This document shows, one piece after another, positions 51,745-63,027 of a stretch of DNA of 64,000 bases (positions are counted from its first letter, which is position 1; every line of letters starts with the position of its first letter). The notes beneath the pieces were generated by a model. That model did not search any database, had not been told where the DNA came from, and saw nothing but the letters and a program-made list of their open reading frames with translations. The stretch is from Siderastrea radians (taxonomy: Eukaryota; Cnidaria; Anthozoa; Scleractinia; Rhizangiidae). The stretch lies in the NCBI GenBank assembly GCA_964017195.1, contig OZ024894.1, positions 29,103,825-29,167,824 of the forward strand. Reading direction: 5' to 3'. A program made the position numbers and the translations under genes.

Positions 51745-52639
51745 CAGGGATCCACATTAGCAGTCGTCAGGTCGTCCGAGACGACTATAAAGTGCTACGG
51801 ACGAGTATCAAAAATCACAAACTCGTCTGGTGGACGAGTAAGTTTTAAGGAGCAAATTTTTTTCTCTCCAGTCAATGTACCTGAGTTTTGAATGTCCACC
51901 AGCCATTTAGCGATTCCGTACTGTAGTAAACAGAAGATTAATATTCTGCAAACTTCGTTTCGTTGCGCATACGACCATACGACATCTTTCTCTCAGAAGA
52001 GAAAAGTTTGCAGGCTCAATTTTTTGTTCTCGACTACTGAAATATGCAAACACGAAGACTCTCACTCTTTGGCCGCATGTGATTTTCGCAAAATGTAGCA
52101 CTACTTTGACATGGCGTTGCCACCACAGCAGAAGAAAAAAAATGGTGAGCCTTCCGAGCAAAGTTCTAAATACGAACAAGAATAGTGAAAGCGTGCATTT
52201 TTACAACATCATGGTAGCACAACAGGCAGGTGGAGACTTCGATGTCGTTGACAGGGAGAGGATTTAGATGGGAATGACAGTAGTGTTGAGGATGCAAGTG
52301 ACACGGACAGCGATGTTGAAAAATGCCAAATTGAAAGTTTTATCAAGAAGTACTTGTAATTTAAGTAAATGTACCAAAACAATGCAAAGTAGGTCTACCT
52401 TTTTATTCCGTGTAGTTGAGTTTGTAAAATGAAAGTGACAGGAGCCTTACTGCGGTACCGCTGCAGTAACATAGTGAAAATAAAATGCAACCTTTCCACT
52501 TACTTGTTAACCTTCAGTTTTTGACTGTATTTTAATTAAACAATTTTGAACGGGCGAGTAAAATTTTGTCAGGGCAAGTATCTTTTCTGACATCCTTGCT
52601 CGGCTGACGAGTTTCAAAAAAAGCTAATATGGATCCCTG
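51745..52639. mobile_element. Non-autonomous DNA element with CAGGGATCCA ends
   Basis: CAGGGATCCACATTAGC at 51745 is mirrored by GCTAATATGGATCCCTG ending at 52639. TAAAAC occurs on both flanks. CAGGG termini are typical of hAT-type elements. The right breakpoint of the large duplication (52205) falls inside it, so only its first 461 bp (45325-45785) are found in the copied segment. Confidence 0.7.
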
Positions 52640-52989
52640 TAAAACTGTTTTAGTGAGGCAAGCTCGGTTTGGATCGTCAAACTTTCCTATCTCGAAGCGA
52701 CCCGGTGAAGTTTAGGCAACCTGTCCATCATCTTTAAGCGTCTGAAAAGCTTGCAGGTTCTTTTAACTCTTATCGACTTTGCCGTCATTTCGAAAAAAGC
52801 GCGACACGAGTTTCGCAGTAATAACAAACGTAACTCCTGTAACTCATCAAATGCCTTGTGCTTCTGTCTGTAAAATGTATGGGAAACATTTCACTTGAAA
52901 TAAATGCTGTGCTGAAAATCGTGGAGATGCAATGACTTGTGTGAATCTTTTCCGTCTTTTTGTGGACACTGTCAGGTGCACTATTATCA

Positions 52990-53480
52990 ACAGCTAGGGA
53001 CATTAACATATAGATTTAGCCAAGCCTAAAAGCGGAACCCCCTATTTTGTTTTTTTTTTTAGTTTGTTTGTTAGATTTTTGCTGACACTTATTAATTTGT
53101 GAATTTACTCTCATTCAAGTCGTTAAATTCATAAAAAAATTCATATGCTCGCCTTCCACCAAAAAGACAACTGAGGATTCTTTTGAATTGTTTTTTTTTT
53201 CCATTAACAAATTTGTTTTTGACTTTTGTTCCTTTGCTTGTTTTGCTACAACGCGGGTCAACATGCGATTTCGCGCCAAACACAGGGTATTCAGCACAGG
53301 GTTACATCCATGTATGAAGTCTATTGGTGACCCTGTGGTGCGGGCGGACGGACGGACGTACGGACGTATGGTCACGTGACTATTACGTCACTACCCAAAT
53401 TTCTTGGCTTGATAGGTTACCAAATTTCCTTAGCAATGGTGCTCCGCTGACGCGCTAGCGCGCGGGCTCCGCTATGAATA
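52990..53480. repeat. Interspersed repeat, copy 2
   Basis: An uninterrupted copy of the repeat at 10026-10860 (ATAGATTTAGCCAAGCCTAA at its start, (GGAC)n-type run, GGTGCTCCGCT near its end). Family not identified. Confidence 0.7.
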
Positions 53481-53890
53481 TGTGGTCATGGAAACTCGAA
53501 CATACAGGTATGCTTTCAAAGAAATTATCTCAGCCCAGTCGACTTCATATAACGGAGGACAGTGTTCATGTCAGTCAATGTTTTCTCAGTACATACTATT
53601 GACACTTCCCTGGCAGGGTTCTATCTAGGATATTTGAGGGGTAGAAGCCCCCCTCCCTCCCAAAATGCCCAGCTCCCCCCTTCAAAAATATTGTTATCGT
53701 TACAGTACAATATATAAGTAACTATAACGGAAAAAATCATCCAGACGCGACGAGGTCAGTGCACATGAAGTAAGGATTCCCTGTCTAAGGACACTATACG
53801 ACACTATATGACAAGGAACATTGAGTATGATAAACATTATCTCAAAATTGTGTCTCAAAATGCTCCAGATTGCATCTCAGCGCATATTCA

Positions 53891-54602
53891 TTTCACACTG
53901 CACCTCACTTGAGGTTCGATAAATTCCATCCCAATAAACGAATTGCCCTCACACTTCAAAGGTGTATTCTTGTGTCTTTCGCATACCTCTGTTCTTTCTC
54001 ATGGGTTCCAGATCCTATTTTAAGCCGTCGAAAATCCCTCTTAAATATGAAACTCGCCTTTCCTGGCATGCGTTTTCATTTGAAGTGCACACATGAATCT
54101 TTGCGAGCCGCGCTTCGACGAACAAAATTGCCCACAGCCAGGGAGAGCCTGAGTGAGATTGTCCACAAGCGAAAGGCGACACTGCGGAGTCCAGAAAGGT
54201 CGGTTTAACCGGAAATAGAGAAATAATAGAAAGCCCGCGAAATTCACTCGCCTTACTTGACACCAAGAGCACGCTTTAATGTCCTTGTGCGACAGTGCGA
54301 CTCCGCAGTGTCGTCTTTTCCTTGTGGATAATCTCACTCAGCCTCTCCCCGGCTGAAGGCAATTTTGTAATCGAAACGCGGCTCGCAAAGATTCATGTGT
54401 GCACTTGAAACGAAAACGCATACCAGGAAAGGCGAGTTTCGTATTTAAGAGGGATTTTCGACGGCTTAAAATAGGATCTGGAACCCATGAGAAAGAACAG
54501 AGGTATGCAAAAGACACATGCAAGAATACACCTTTGAAGTGCGAGTACAATTCGTTTATTGGGATGGAATTTAACGAAACTCAAGTGAGGTGCAGTGTGA
54601 AA
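53891..54602. mobile_element. Foldback element with ~310-bp arms
   Basis: The left arm from 53891 (TTTCACACTGCACCTCACTT) matches in inverse complement the right arm ending at 54602, through GGGTTCCAGATCCTATTTTA and ACACATGAATCTTTGCGAGC. The loop is about 100 bp. The frames across it are mirror shadows. Confidence 0.8.
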
Positions 54603-55085
54603 CTGTTTCCTGCCTTCAATTAATTGTTAGCATTCAGCAAACATGAAAAATAAAAACCTCAATTTCTCGCCCAAAAAGCTTTAAGCCAGCCCAGGAAGCC
54701 CTCAAATAATGACCGATACAACAATGAAATAAGGCAAATTATTTTTATTTCGACTTCTTTCTGATTTGTGGCAATTTGAGACGTTTTGTAGCATTTCCAT
54801 ACAAAGTCTTAAATGTTGCCGATGTCATTATTATGCATATATAGCGTGTCGATATCTTTGTTATGCATAGCGTGGAAAAAACAGTCTAATTAATGCGCAG
54901 CTCTCAACTTTAGCTTGGGCTGCCTGTGCTCCCCCAAACTATAAATCCTGGATAGAACCTGTCTGGTCATGAATCTTATGATAAAACTCTGAAATTGTTG
55001 CTTGCTCTCGCTAATTAAAAAAGTCGCAAAGTTTTTTCTTTCTTCGGGATTGTAAAACTCGCTCGTAAATGTTCGTATTCCTTGT

Positions 55086-55220
55086 TGCCTAGACTTAGCC
55101 GGCAATCTTTTCCGAGACTTTTTTTTTCCACTTTCAATTAGAGTCCTAAAGGAGTCCTAGACTTAGCCGGCAATCTTTTCCGAGACTTTTTTTTTCCGCT
55201 TTCAATTAGAGTCCTAAAGG
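55086..55220. repeat. Two-copy 69-bp tandem repeat
   Basis: CCTAGACTTAGCCGGCAATC to GAGTCCTAAAGG occurs twice in succession with one base difference. Confidence 0.85.
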
Positions 55221-55522
55221 TTTTGAGATTTTGTTTCGTGATTTGAATTTCCCGGGAGCTAGTGACAGCGAGCGAAAAATATGCATTCGGACCCTTCCTT
55301 GGTAATGGCCCTTACTGTACAGTAAAATCCCGACCGAAAACTAACCAGAGTACTCCAAATAGCCTGGAGAACTGCTTGCCATATACATGTACGTAATAAC
55401 GTAGCTTAATAAACAGTCCCTGGATAACAAATAAGCAATTAATGGAACATTATCACCTACACTGTAGTGAAATCAAACCGTGTACACAAGCTCGTTATTA
55501 CAAAAAAAAAGTCCAGACTTAC

Positions 55523-55801
55523 CAGATTCGCTTGTTGTCACTCTCAATGGCATTGTCCAAGGACCCTCTCCCTTATCATTATACGCTCGCACTTGGATAT
55601 CATACTGAGTGTATGGTGTCAACTTATCAAGTGTTGCCACCCTGTTGGCTGTTATCACTTTCTGAGATGGGACTGAAGTCCCAACCTCTATCCACCATAC
55701 ATTATAACCTGTGATGTCATCACCACCATCTGTTGGTGTATCCCACGTGATAGTGACGGAAGTGTTTGAAGTAAAAGTTGTTTTAAGTGACAATGGTTTA
55801 C
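55523..55801 (-). CDS. Gene C: first FN3 exon
   Basis: A 279-nt phase 1-1 exon (acceptor TTTACCAG, donor GTAAGT). FN3 features are TSNTSVTITWDTPTDGGDDI, YNVWWIEVGT and YTQYDIQVRAYNDKGEGPW. It directly follows the F5/8C exons, giving the order F5/8C then FN3 repeats. Confidence 0.8.
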
Positions 55802-55842
55802 CTGGTAAACCTTAAAACAAACAAACAGACAAACAAGTTAGT

Positions 55843-55874
55843 TAATTAATTAATTAATTAATTAATTAATTAAT
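55843..55874. repeat. (TTAA)n run
   Basis: Eight TTAA units just upstream (in gene direction) of the first FN3 exon. Confidence 0.85.
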
Positions 55875-56096
55875 AGCCCATTTCAACGTTGTGTGCTTAA
55901 GCAATCTCGCCTTTTAGTGGAAGTGATGCCAGAGGTACATACTTAACCACATACTAAATTCTTCATTGCTATGGTTTGATGGTATGAGGCACCCAACCAT
56001 AGAGCAACCTTTAAGACACTTTCCAAGCTCATGAAATGGTAGTGAGATAAAATGAAATTATGCAAGGTTAAATGTATCTACATGTAGCCTCCATAC

Positions 56097-56244
56097 CTGC
56101 TGTCATGTTTCCACCATAGAGCTCCATCCTTAGGGCACATCTGTTGTTGCAGTTTGTTGGATGCAATCTTATATACTGTGCTATGACTGAAGGATTCAAA
56201 ACCACTGTCTTGACACTAGCGTTATCCGCATTGCCTTCAATCAC
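56097..56244 (-). CDS. Gene C: F5/8C domain, second exon
   Basis: A 148-nt exon, phase 0 at entry and 1 at exit (acceptor TTCTAAAG, donor GTATGG). It encodes the C-terminal end of a discoidin domain: VVLNPSVIAQYIRLHPTNCN then CALRMELYGG. The LHP....RMELYG ending is the F5/8C signature. It joins in frame to the exon at 57452-57774. Confidence 0.85.
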
Positions 56245-56427
56245 CTTTAGAAAAGCAAAGAAGAAATAAATGATTTTATGCAAACTTTACTAAGAAGCTT
56301 CTACAATTGATGTATAATGTATGGTAAAAGTGATATTACAAGACTTTAAAGAGACTGAGGTTCACACGGCTCTGTGCATGTGTATGAATCAAATAACTTT
56401 TTTCCGATTTACTAGTAATTCTATCGG

Positions 56428-56891
56428 TTAAAGGAGAAGGTCACTCCAGAAACAGAGTATTTTTTTAAAACAACAATAAAAAGATAACACTACTTAAGTT
56501 GAGTTACTGACCATGGTTTCAGCGTCTAAAGTGCATCCGATCCCACTGAAATTCCTCTCCAAAAAGGGGCCAAAATTCAACACTGCTTGCCGCCATTTTG
56601 AACAGTACTTAGCAGCCTGGCTGCTTGTCCGTGACGTCAAAATGTACAATGAGACCAGTGGTCGGGTAATGTGGGCTTGTCTTTTAGAGCCCATGTTACC
56701 GGTTAGGCGGCTAAGTACGATTTAAAATGGCGACGTGCAGCGTTGAATTTTGACCCTCTTTGGAGAGGGATTTCAGTGGGATCGGATGCACTTTAGAAGC
56801 TAAAACCACGGTCAGTAACTCAACTTAGTGTTATCTTTTTATTTGGCAATTTCGAAAATTACACTGTTTCTGGAGTGACCTTCTCCTTTAA
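56428..56891. mobile_element. MITE with TTAAAGGAGAAGGTCACTCC ends
   Basis: TTAAAGGAGAAGGTCACTCC at 56428 is mirrored by GGAGTGACCTTCTCCTTTAA ending at 56891. The arms extend well inwards (GTGCATCCGATCCCACTGAAAT and complement). It lies in the intron between the two F5/8C exons. Confidence 0.85.
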
Positions 56892-57451
56892 CAATCCCAC
56901 TCACATGTATCTCAGCGATCATATACTGTATACTGTAGTAAGCCCAAGCAGAACAGCGGAGGACTAAATTCATGAAATATTAGTGGATTGTACAAACACT
57001 GCCAACATTGAATTTATTGTTGACCCGAAGGTTTTATTCCATGGTTGATGAATTTACTACTATTTGCATGCGCTTTGGTCAAATGGCTGCCAGGGGCATG
57101 TCCAGATAGCTGAGAAATCAGTTAAACGCAAAACTTTGGCAAGAAAATTTCACACCCAAGCAATCTACTCGCTTCTGGACATTCTTTACCAATGTTATGA
57201 AATAATATTGCTTGCGTACTCGCTACAGCATTTACAGGTGAAAAAACAGCATTTAGATTCATGAGTATGTGCTAAACTGTGAACCCTTCCCTTTAAGTGT
57301 ATACTTAATGGCTCCTGATGGAAGTTGTGCTTCATCCAAAATCAGGTACAATCATGTAGTTGGTATATTGCACCTAAGAATTGTAGATTATTCTCCACCT
57401 AAGAAATAACATAAAATTATCAGTTCAAATAAATGATTATTTTACATGTAC

Positions 57452-57774
57452 CTTAAATCCTTGAAAGGTATAATTCACCCATGTATTTCCATCATCCCCA
57501 TAACTCAAGTAATACTGTTTAACAAAGGAACTTGGAATTCTGTCACTCTGAAAACCTTGCGTAGCAATTGCAGTGATGTTAGTCACTTTCTGTAGATTTA
57601 CTTTTATCCATGGATGGTTATCACTTTGGTGAGGAATCCACGCTTTTTGGTTCCCTAATCTTGCATAATAAGCATATGAATCAGAATTTAGCACAGATGA
57701 TGCTTTGATGTCACTGTCAGGGATTGTGCCTCTTGCCAGGCCAAGATCTACAGGTGTGGAATAATTAGCACCAC
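57452..57774 (-). CDS. Gene C: F5/8C (discoidin) domain, first exon
   Basis: A 323-nt exon, phase 1 at entry, 0 at exit (acceptor TATTGCAG, donor GTACAT). It encodes ANYSTPVDLGLARGTIPDSD, IKASSVLNSDSYAYYARL, WIPHQSDNHPWIKVNLQKV, NITAIATQGFQSD and FVKQYYLSYGDDGNTWVNYT. These are the canonical N-terminal two thirds of an F5/8C domain, an extracellular module that binds glycans, lipids or matrix. Confidence 0.85.
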
Positions 57775-58399
57775 CTGCAATAAAGATGCAGAGAAAATTA
57801 AAAAAAAAAGGAAAAAAGAATAACAGATCATGTGCGAGGCTGTAATCTACAATAGCCACTCCACAGTCCATTTTGGCTGTGACATCATCATGGACTATGA
57901 ACTGTACCTTATGTCTCGACAAGTAAATTTGTGGTATATAATTATGTTTGTGGTGGAGTAGTGGTGAGCCCATCAGACTTTTCACCAGGAGATCAACAGG
58001 TTGGTGGTTCGATCAAGGTTTGGTCTCAGTATTATGTCCATTGTTGCTTCCTAGACAAGACATTGTCTCTTTCTACCCCTGGTGTATAAAATGGGTACCA
58101 GTAAAACAACTAGCTGAGAACGCAGAGGGTAACCTTACAATTGACTAGTAATCCCACCTGGGACAAAAAGGGGAGGAGGGGTATGAGTACAGAGTTGTGG
58201 TCATACTTCCACTTGCTTTGAACACACTACAGGAACTGAAGCTATGATGTCCCAGCAGTGTGGGCTACCTGTGGTACAAGTCTGACTTGCACGTACCTAC
58301 CTTACCATGGCTACAGTGTATTCACTTCCTACACTGCACATGTACATTGTAGGTTCTTCTTCAGAATCAATAATTTAAACAAATAGTTTACATTTAACA

Positions 58400-58965
58400 A
58401 CCTTATTCTCACTAAATTTCGCGAGTATTAAATTTTGCAAAAAATCCAGGGCCATATTTCGCGAGTATTAAATTTCGCGATTTTGAGAGGAAATATTTAG
58501 AATTGGAGTGTATTAAATTTCGCAATTTTTTTTCTATTCTTCAATATGTAGCTTTGACCTCAGAACTATAACAACATAATTAACATGATTGTCATCGTAA
58601 ACAATAGCAAACAAAACAAGCTAAACATAACAAAGCATAAGGTATTCCACAGTCTAAATACCCGATAGCGGCAGAGGACAGTTTGGACAGGGAGAGTGAT
58701 GCAGTGGAAGAAAAACTGATGGACAAAATCAGACAAAGAAACTCCTAAACATGAAGCTGAGACATTTTGGAATATAACAGTAATAACAGTAATAAAGCAG
58801 CAGCTTAAATTTCATTATTTTATTGACATTATATACATGTAGTATTAAATTTCGCGATTTTAATCTTTGCGTGTCCTTTATTTCGCGAGTATTAAATTTC
58901 GCGATTTTGAAAAAATCGCAAAAATCCCAAAATTTAGTACTCGCGAAATTAAGTGAGAATAAGGT
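58400..58965. mobile_element. MITE with ACCTTATTCTCAC ends
   Basis: ACCTTATTCTCACTAAATTT at 58400 mirrors AAATTAAGTGAGAATAAGGT ending at 58965. The interior repeats TTTCGCGAGTATTAAATTTC several times. It lies in the first intron of gene C. Confidence 0.8.
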
Positions 58966-60416
58966 ATACATGGGTACAATGGATATGTAGTATTAGAAGA
59001 CATTTTTAAATAACCATTTGTGTTCAGTTACAAAGAGAACTATGAGCTACTTACAATGTACATGATAAAAGCGCACACAGAGGCAAACAGGTTTTCTGCT
59101 GCCAGAAAAAAAATGCCAATACTGACGCGGCAAGAAAAGATGATAGAATTTATATTATGAGCCAAAGTGCAAAAGATTGGCTCAAGTTTCGCAAAGTTAC
59201 ACATAAAATCAAACTTGCAAACTTTGCCGCACCAGTCAGAGTCACCAGTGTGACAAAACTTTGATTCTGCAGGAAAAAAAAGCAAAACCAGGTTGGGCTT
59301 ATTACTAGATCTATTGTGTAGTTCCAGAAAAAAATCCTTACATATACCCACCCCTGGAATTTCTTGGGGGGAGGGAGGGTGCAAAACAAAACCCTTCCAA
59401 GGGGGGAGTATGGATATTTCTGGACCTAGTTTCCCTCCTCTCATCATTATCTTGTATATTCTTATTTGATCTGGAATGATGAGGGAAACAAGTTTGTCAC
59501 ACAGCTCCTCTTAAAACAATTTGAAGCAGTAGGTTCCATAGTTTCTCAATCTAATGCCAGGGGCATTTGTTTAAGACTCAGCCTCATGGACCCAGCATTT
59601 TTTTTTTCACACCCAGCAATTGTTTGGGGCTACATGTAAGTGAATTTTTCACCATTTCAGTCAGCATTAAAAAAATAATAATTATAATAAGCAGTGGAAA
59701 TTTATTGAATTAAGAATCAAGTTTCAACGAAAACATTCATTTCACCAAGTGGGAAAAGTGTCATCAACTTTGTCTTATCCCAGTGAATCAGGTAGATAGG
59801 TATTTTAGTACACATGTAATGTAGTATATTTTTAAATTTTTAAATGTTATTTTTATTATTCTTGTAAAGCGCTATTGATCAGGATATGTAAATACATGTA
59901 GCACTATTAATATAAGCTATTAAATTATTTATTTATTTCAGCTGTCATTAAGCCAAAAAATGTCATTGACAAGAACAGAAACAGCATGAACAGTAACAAA
60001 AAAATGCTGTCTTAAGTGTCTGTATCCATCTGAAGTATTAACACCAGCCACTCAAATGAATTCTGGGTCCACAAACAAAATTTAATGTTAGTGGCAGCTT
60101 TTTAAAAACTCTGAACCTCATAGACCCAGTATTTATTTGAATCTGGCAATTATTCAAAGCCCAGCATTAATTTACTCTAGAAAATAATTATGGTAGCATA
60201 AAAAAAATTGTATTTCGACAAGAAGTGACAGTTGTTGATTGCTTGCAAGGAATGTTCATTAATTGTGTCTAGTAACCACAATAAATAAATTAATGTCTGT
60301 AGACAGCAAAATTGCTAGCTGGAGGCATATTTTTAGAGGGTGTACATAACATTGTAAGTGCTACAACACACCGTACGTTGTTGTATGTACATGTACGGTA
60401 AATAACTACACGTACT

Positions 60417-61241
60417 GTACCGGTCAAATGTAAGTTGACAGTCTCGACTCGAACCTTGGTTCTCAAATTGATTCTCGATTCTCGTAGAATGATAACTACC
60501 GATGGAATAACGTAATAGAATATTTGTACTTTCTTGGTTACCTAAACTGCTTCGCACGAACAGCCGAAAATTGGGTATGAATCACCATGCTGGAAACTGG
60601 CAATGAATCCACTGGGAACGAAACTTGTAACCGTAAAATGTTTATAAAGTGTTTGTTTTCCTGAGCTTTTAAGCAACTCACTCAGCAGAAGTTTATGCCT
60701 CTCTGCTTCACCTGGAAACATAAATTCACATACATGTACATTTGGAAATTCAGGATTGCTTGTAATCAACAATTGAAAGCAACAACAGTGAAAAAGGAAA
60801 AAAAAACACTTGTTAAGTAGTTGTCGAGTGAATACACTTTAATTCTTGTGTTTTAGCAAAGCAGCTGTTTTTGACTGCAACAATTTCCCTGACATTAAAA
60901 ACATAATGGTTCATTTACCCTAATTAAAGGAGTAAAGGGGCAGTGAATTCGAAACATGTGCCATTTGTCATTTAATTGAATCAAACTGCAGCACTTACAT
61001 TGATTGACTGTATATGCAACACTCACGAGTTCAGTCCATTTGTCTGATTAATATTTATTTCTCAAGAAATCACTCCAGCGACAAGGTCATTATATTAGTT
61101 TCTCGACTCAAAACTCGAAAGATGTCTTGAAATTCTCAAAATTCGACTGGAGACTCTATATTTTCGAGGATCGAGAATTAGTCTCGAGATGCGAGAATCG
61201 CCAGACACAAGGGACCGTCAACTTACATTTGACTCAGGTAC
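60417..61241. mobile_element. Non-autonomous DNA element with GTACC-TCAAATGTAAGTTGAC ends
   Basis: GTACCGGTCAAATGTAAGTTG at 60417 is mirrored by CAACTTACATTTGACTCAGGTAC ending at 61241. Sub-terminal CTCGACTC/TCTCGA-type repeats occur on both sides. A frame inside (60542-60772) ends in a stop and lacks homology. Confidence 0.65.
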
Positions 61242-61375
61242 TATAGGACGGCTGGTGTACATGCCCCTCAAAATACAGTGTATGGTCACCAAAGGAACAG
61301 AGCTACGGTGGAAGTGTCTGTATTACGGAGGTTATATGTTGTATGCATTTTAGGTATTTTAAGAAAAGATTGGTC

Positions 61376-61506
61376 TTATAGAGACAAAGTGATCTCTGTA
61401 AGAAAGGGTGTCTTATTAGTCTGAAAGAGACGGATAAGACAAAAAGAGGGTGTCTTATTGGTCTTACATGTATAGAGACAAAATGAACTCTGTAAAAAGG
61501 GTGTCC
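61376..61506. repeat. Degenerate tandem repeat, about 3 copies
   Basis: Units containing AGAGACAAA, (G)ATCTCTGTAA and AGGGTGTCTTATT recur about three times. No gene. Confidence 0.65.
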
Positions 61507-62948
61507 ATATATCATAAGGGTTTCGGCATGAGGACGTTCAATTGCATTGATTAACAATGATAACTTAATTGGAATGCATAAGGGATCATAAAACTTAAAG
61601 AGCCCAATCACATTGTATAGATCTTCTGACATGCTCAATGGTAGGAGTCTCTTAGTTGTCCAGGGTAGACGGTACAGGTAAATAATTGATTAAGTACTGA
61701 TCAATTGGCAATCCTCTTAATTATAAGCCAAGAAGAAGCTGCACTTTGCGATCAAGGATAATTAATGTTAGCTTATATTTTAAAATGGTATACAGTCAGG
61801 TATCTTGTACAAATTTTTTTTTTGGCAGAATGCAAGAGAAATTACAATTAACATAAAAATTATGTGTTTTATCACATATTACTGTAAACAATAAACACAC
61901 ACTATAATTAGCTCAAATTTGCTTAAAATTTATACCAATCATGGAACAACAAAATGAAATTTATTTCGTGATTTCCTTGTTTGAACCTTTTTAGTGCAAT
62001 ACCGAATGTAAGCTTACATGCAAGTCTTTATACACTTCCTGTTATGAATTGTACATTAAAAGGAAAAATAGTTTTGAAACAAACTTTCTTAACATGGCGG
62101 TGCTGGTTAACAAAGACATCATTTTAATATCATTTGGGATCTTTTATTTAATAATTGGAAAAATGGCAGCGGTTGGAGTGACAAAAATTGGTCATTCAAA
62201 GCCAATTTAGTACAAAAGAAGATTACGTGTTTCCATTATTATGGTCTCCGTGGTGCATAATCTCTCTTGCAAATTTGGCAGCTTGCCTAACGATCGTGTG
62301 CAAAAAGAGTTTATTTAATTTATCAAGTGTATTCTGCCTTCCAAAGCTTCACATATGTCATGTGCTAAAAACATAAAATATTTCACCCGGAAAACTAGCT
62401 GCACGAAGAAAAGGGTTGACGTACACGTGTGTGATCGATGTTTATTCGTAGGGAACGTGGGCAAACCCAAATATTTTTGGCACGGCGTACAACAAATTGA
62501 TTCATGGACGTCTCCAGCAAAACCAAATCAAATCATAAGAAAATTCCATACAGTGATCCATGATCACACAATATATAAACCATTAAGCGCACTTATATGC
62601 AGCTTGTTTTTATATTGAAAGTGTCATTCAAGAGTGAAAGATAACTGAAGATAAGCAAGGTACATGTAAAAATTCAAGCTTGCGTATTTTTCGCCGTCGA
62701 TTGAAAAACGTTCTCATGACAAAGCAAAACATTTCAAACAGTGGCTTAGATATACTGGTTAAGTCAAGAAAAAAAGCCACACATGAATAACATGTACCAG
62801 AAGAAGGTAATCGCGATCGTGGCTAGCACCAGTCAACAAACAAAGCGACAAATGAAATCAACAAGCTTCGACACGAATTAGCCATGAAGAACCATAGCAT
62901 TTACAAAAGCAGTTTACAACGTAATTCATGGAGATGTGAGAATATTAC
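61507..62948. other. Gene C first intron, unassigned part
   Basis: No exon or element recognised. Plus-strand frames here have no visible domain. Confidence 0.4.
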
Positions 62949-63027
62949 CTGCTTCTCGAGGAAGAATAAAGATGAACAGAAGCGATAGTGTCCATAAATT
63001 AGTTATCTGGCCAGTAAGCAAGGCCAT
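62949..63027 (-). CDS. Gene C: signal-peptide exon (start codon)
   Basis: ATG at 63027 opens a 79-nt exon encoding MALLTGQITNLWTLSLLFIF then ILPREA, a signal peptide, ending in phase 1 at donor GTAATA. It joins in frame to the F5/8C exon at 57774, so gene C reads signal peptide, F5/8C, then FN3 repeats. The same exon architecture (79 nt, phase 1) opens gene A. Confidence 0.75.

Noticed and set aside
60542..60772. Possible gene C exon after an AG, in phase with the signal exon
   Set aside because: It reaches a stop, lies inside an inverted-repeat element, and the signal exon already joins in frame to the F5/8C exon.
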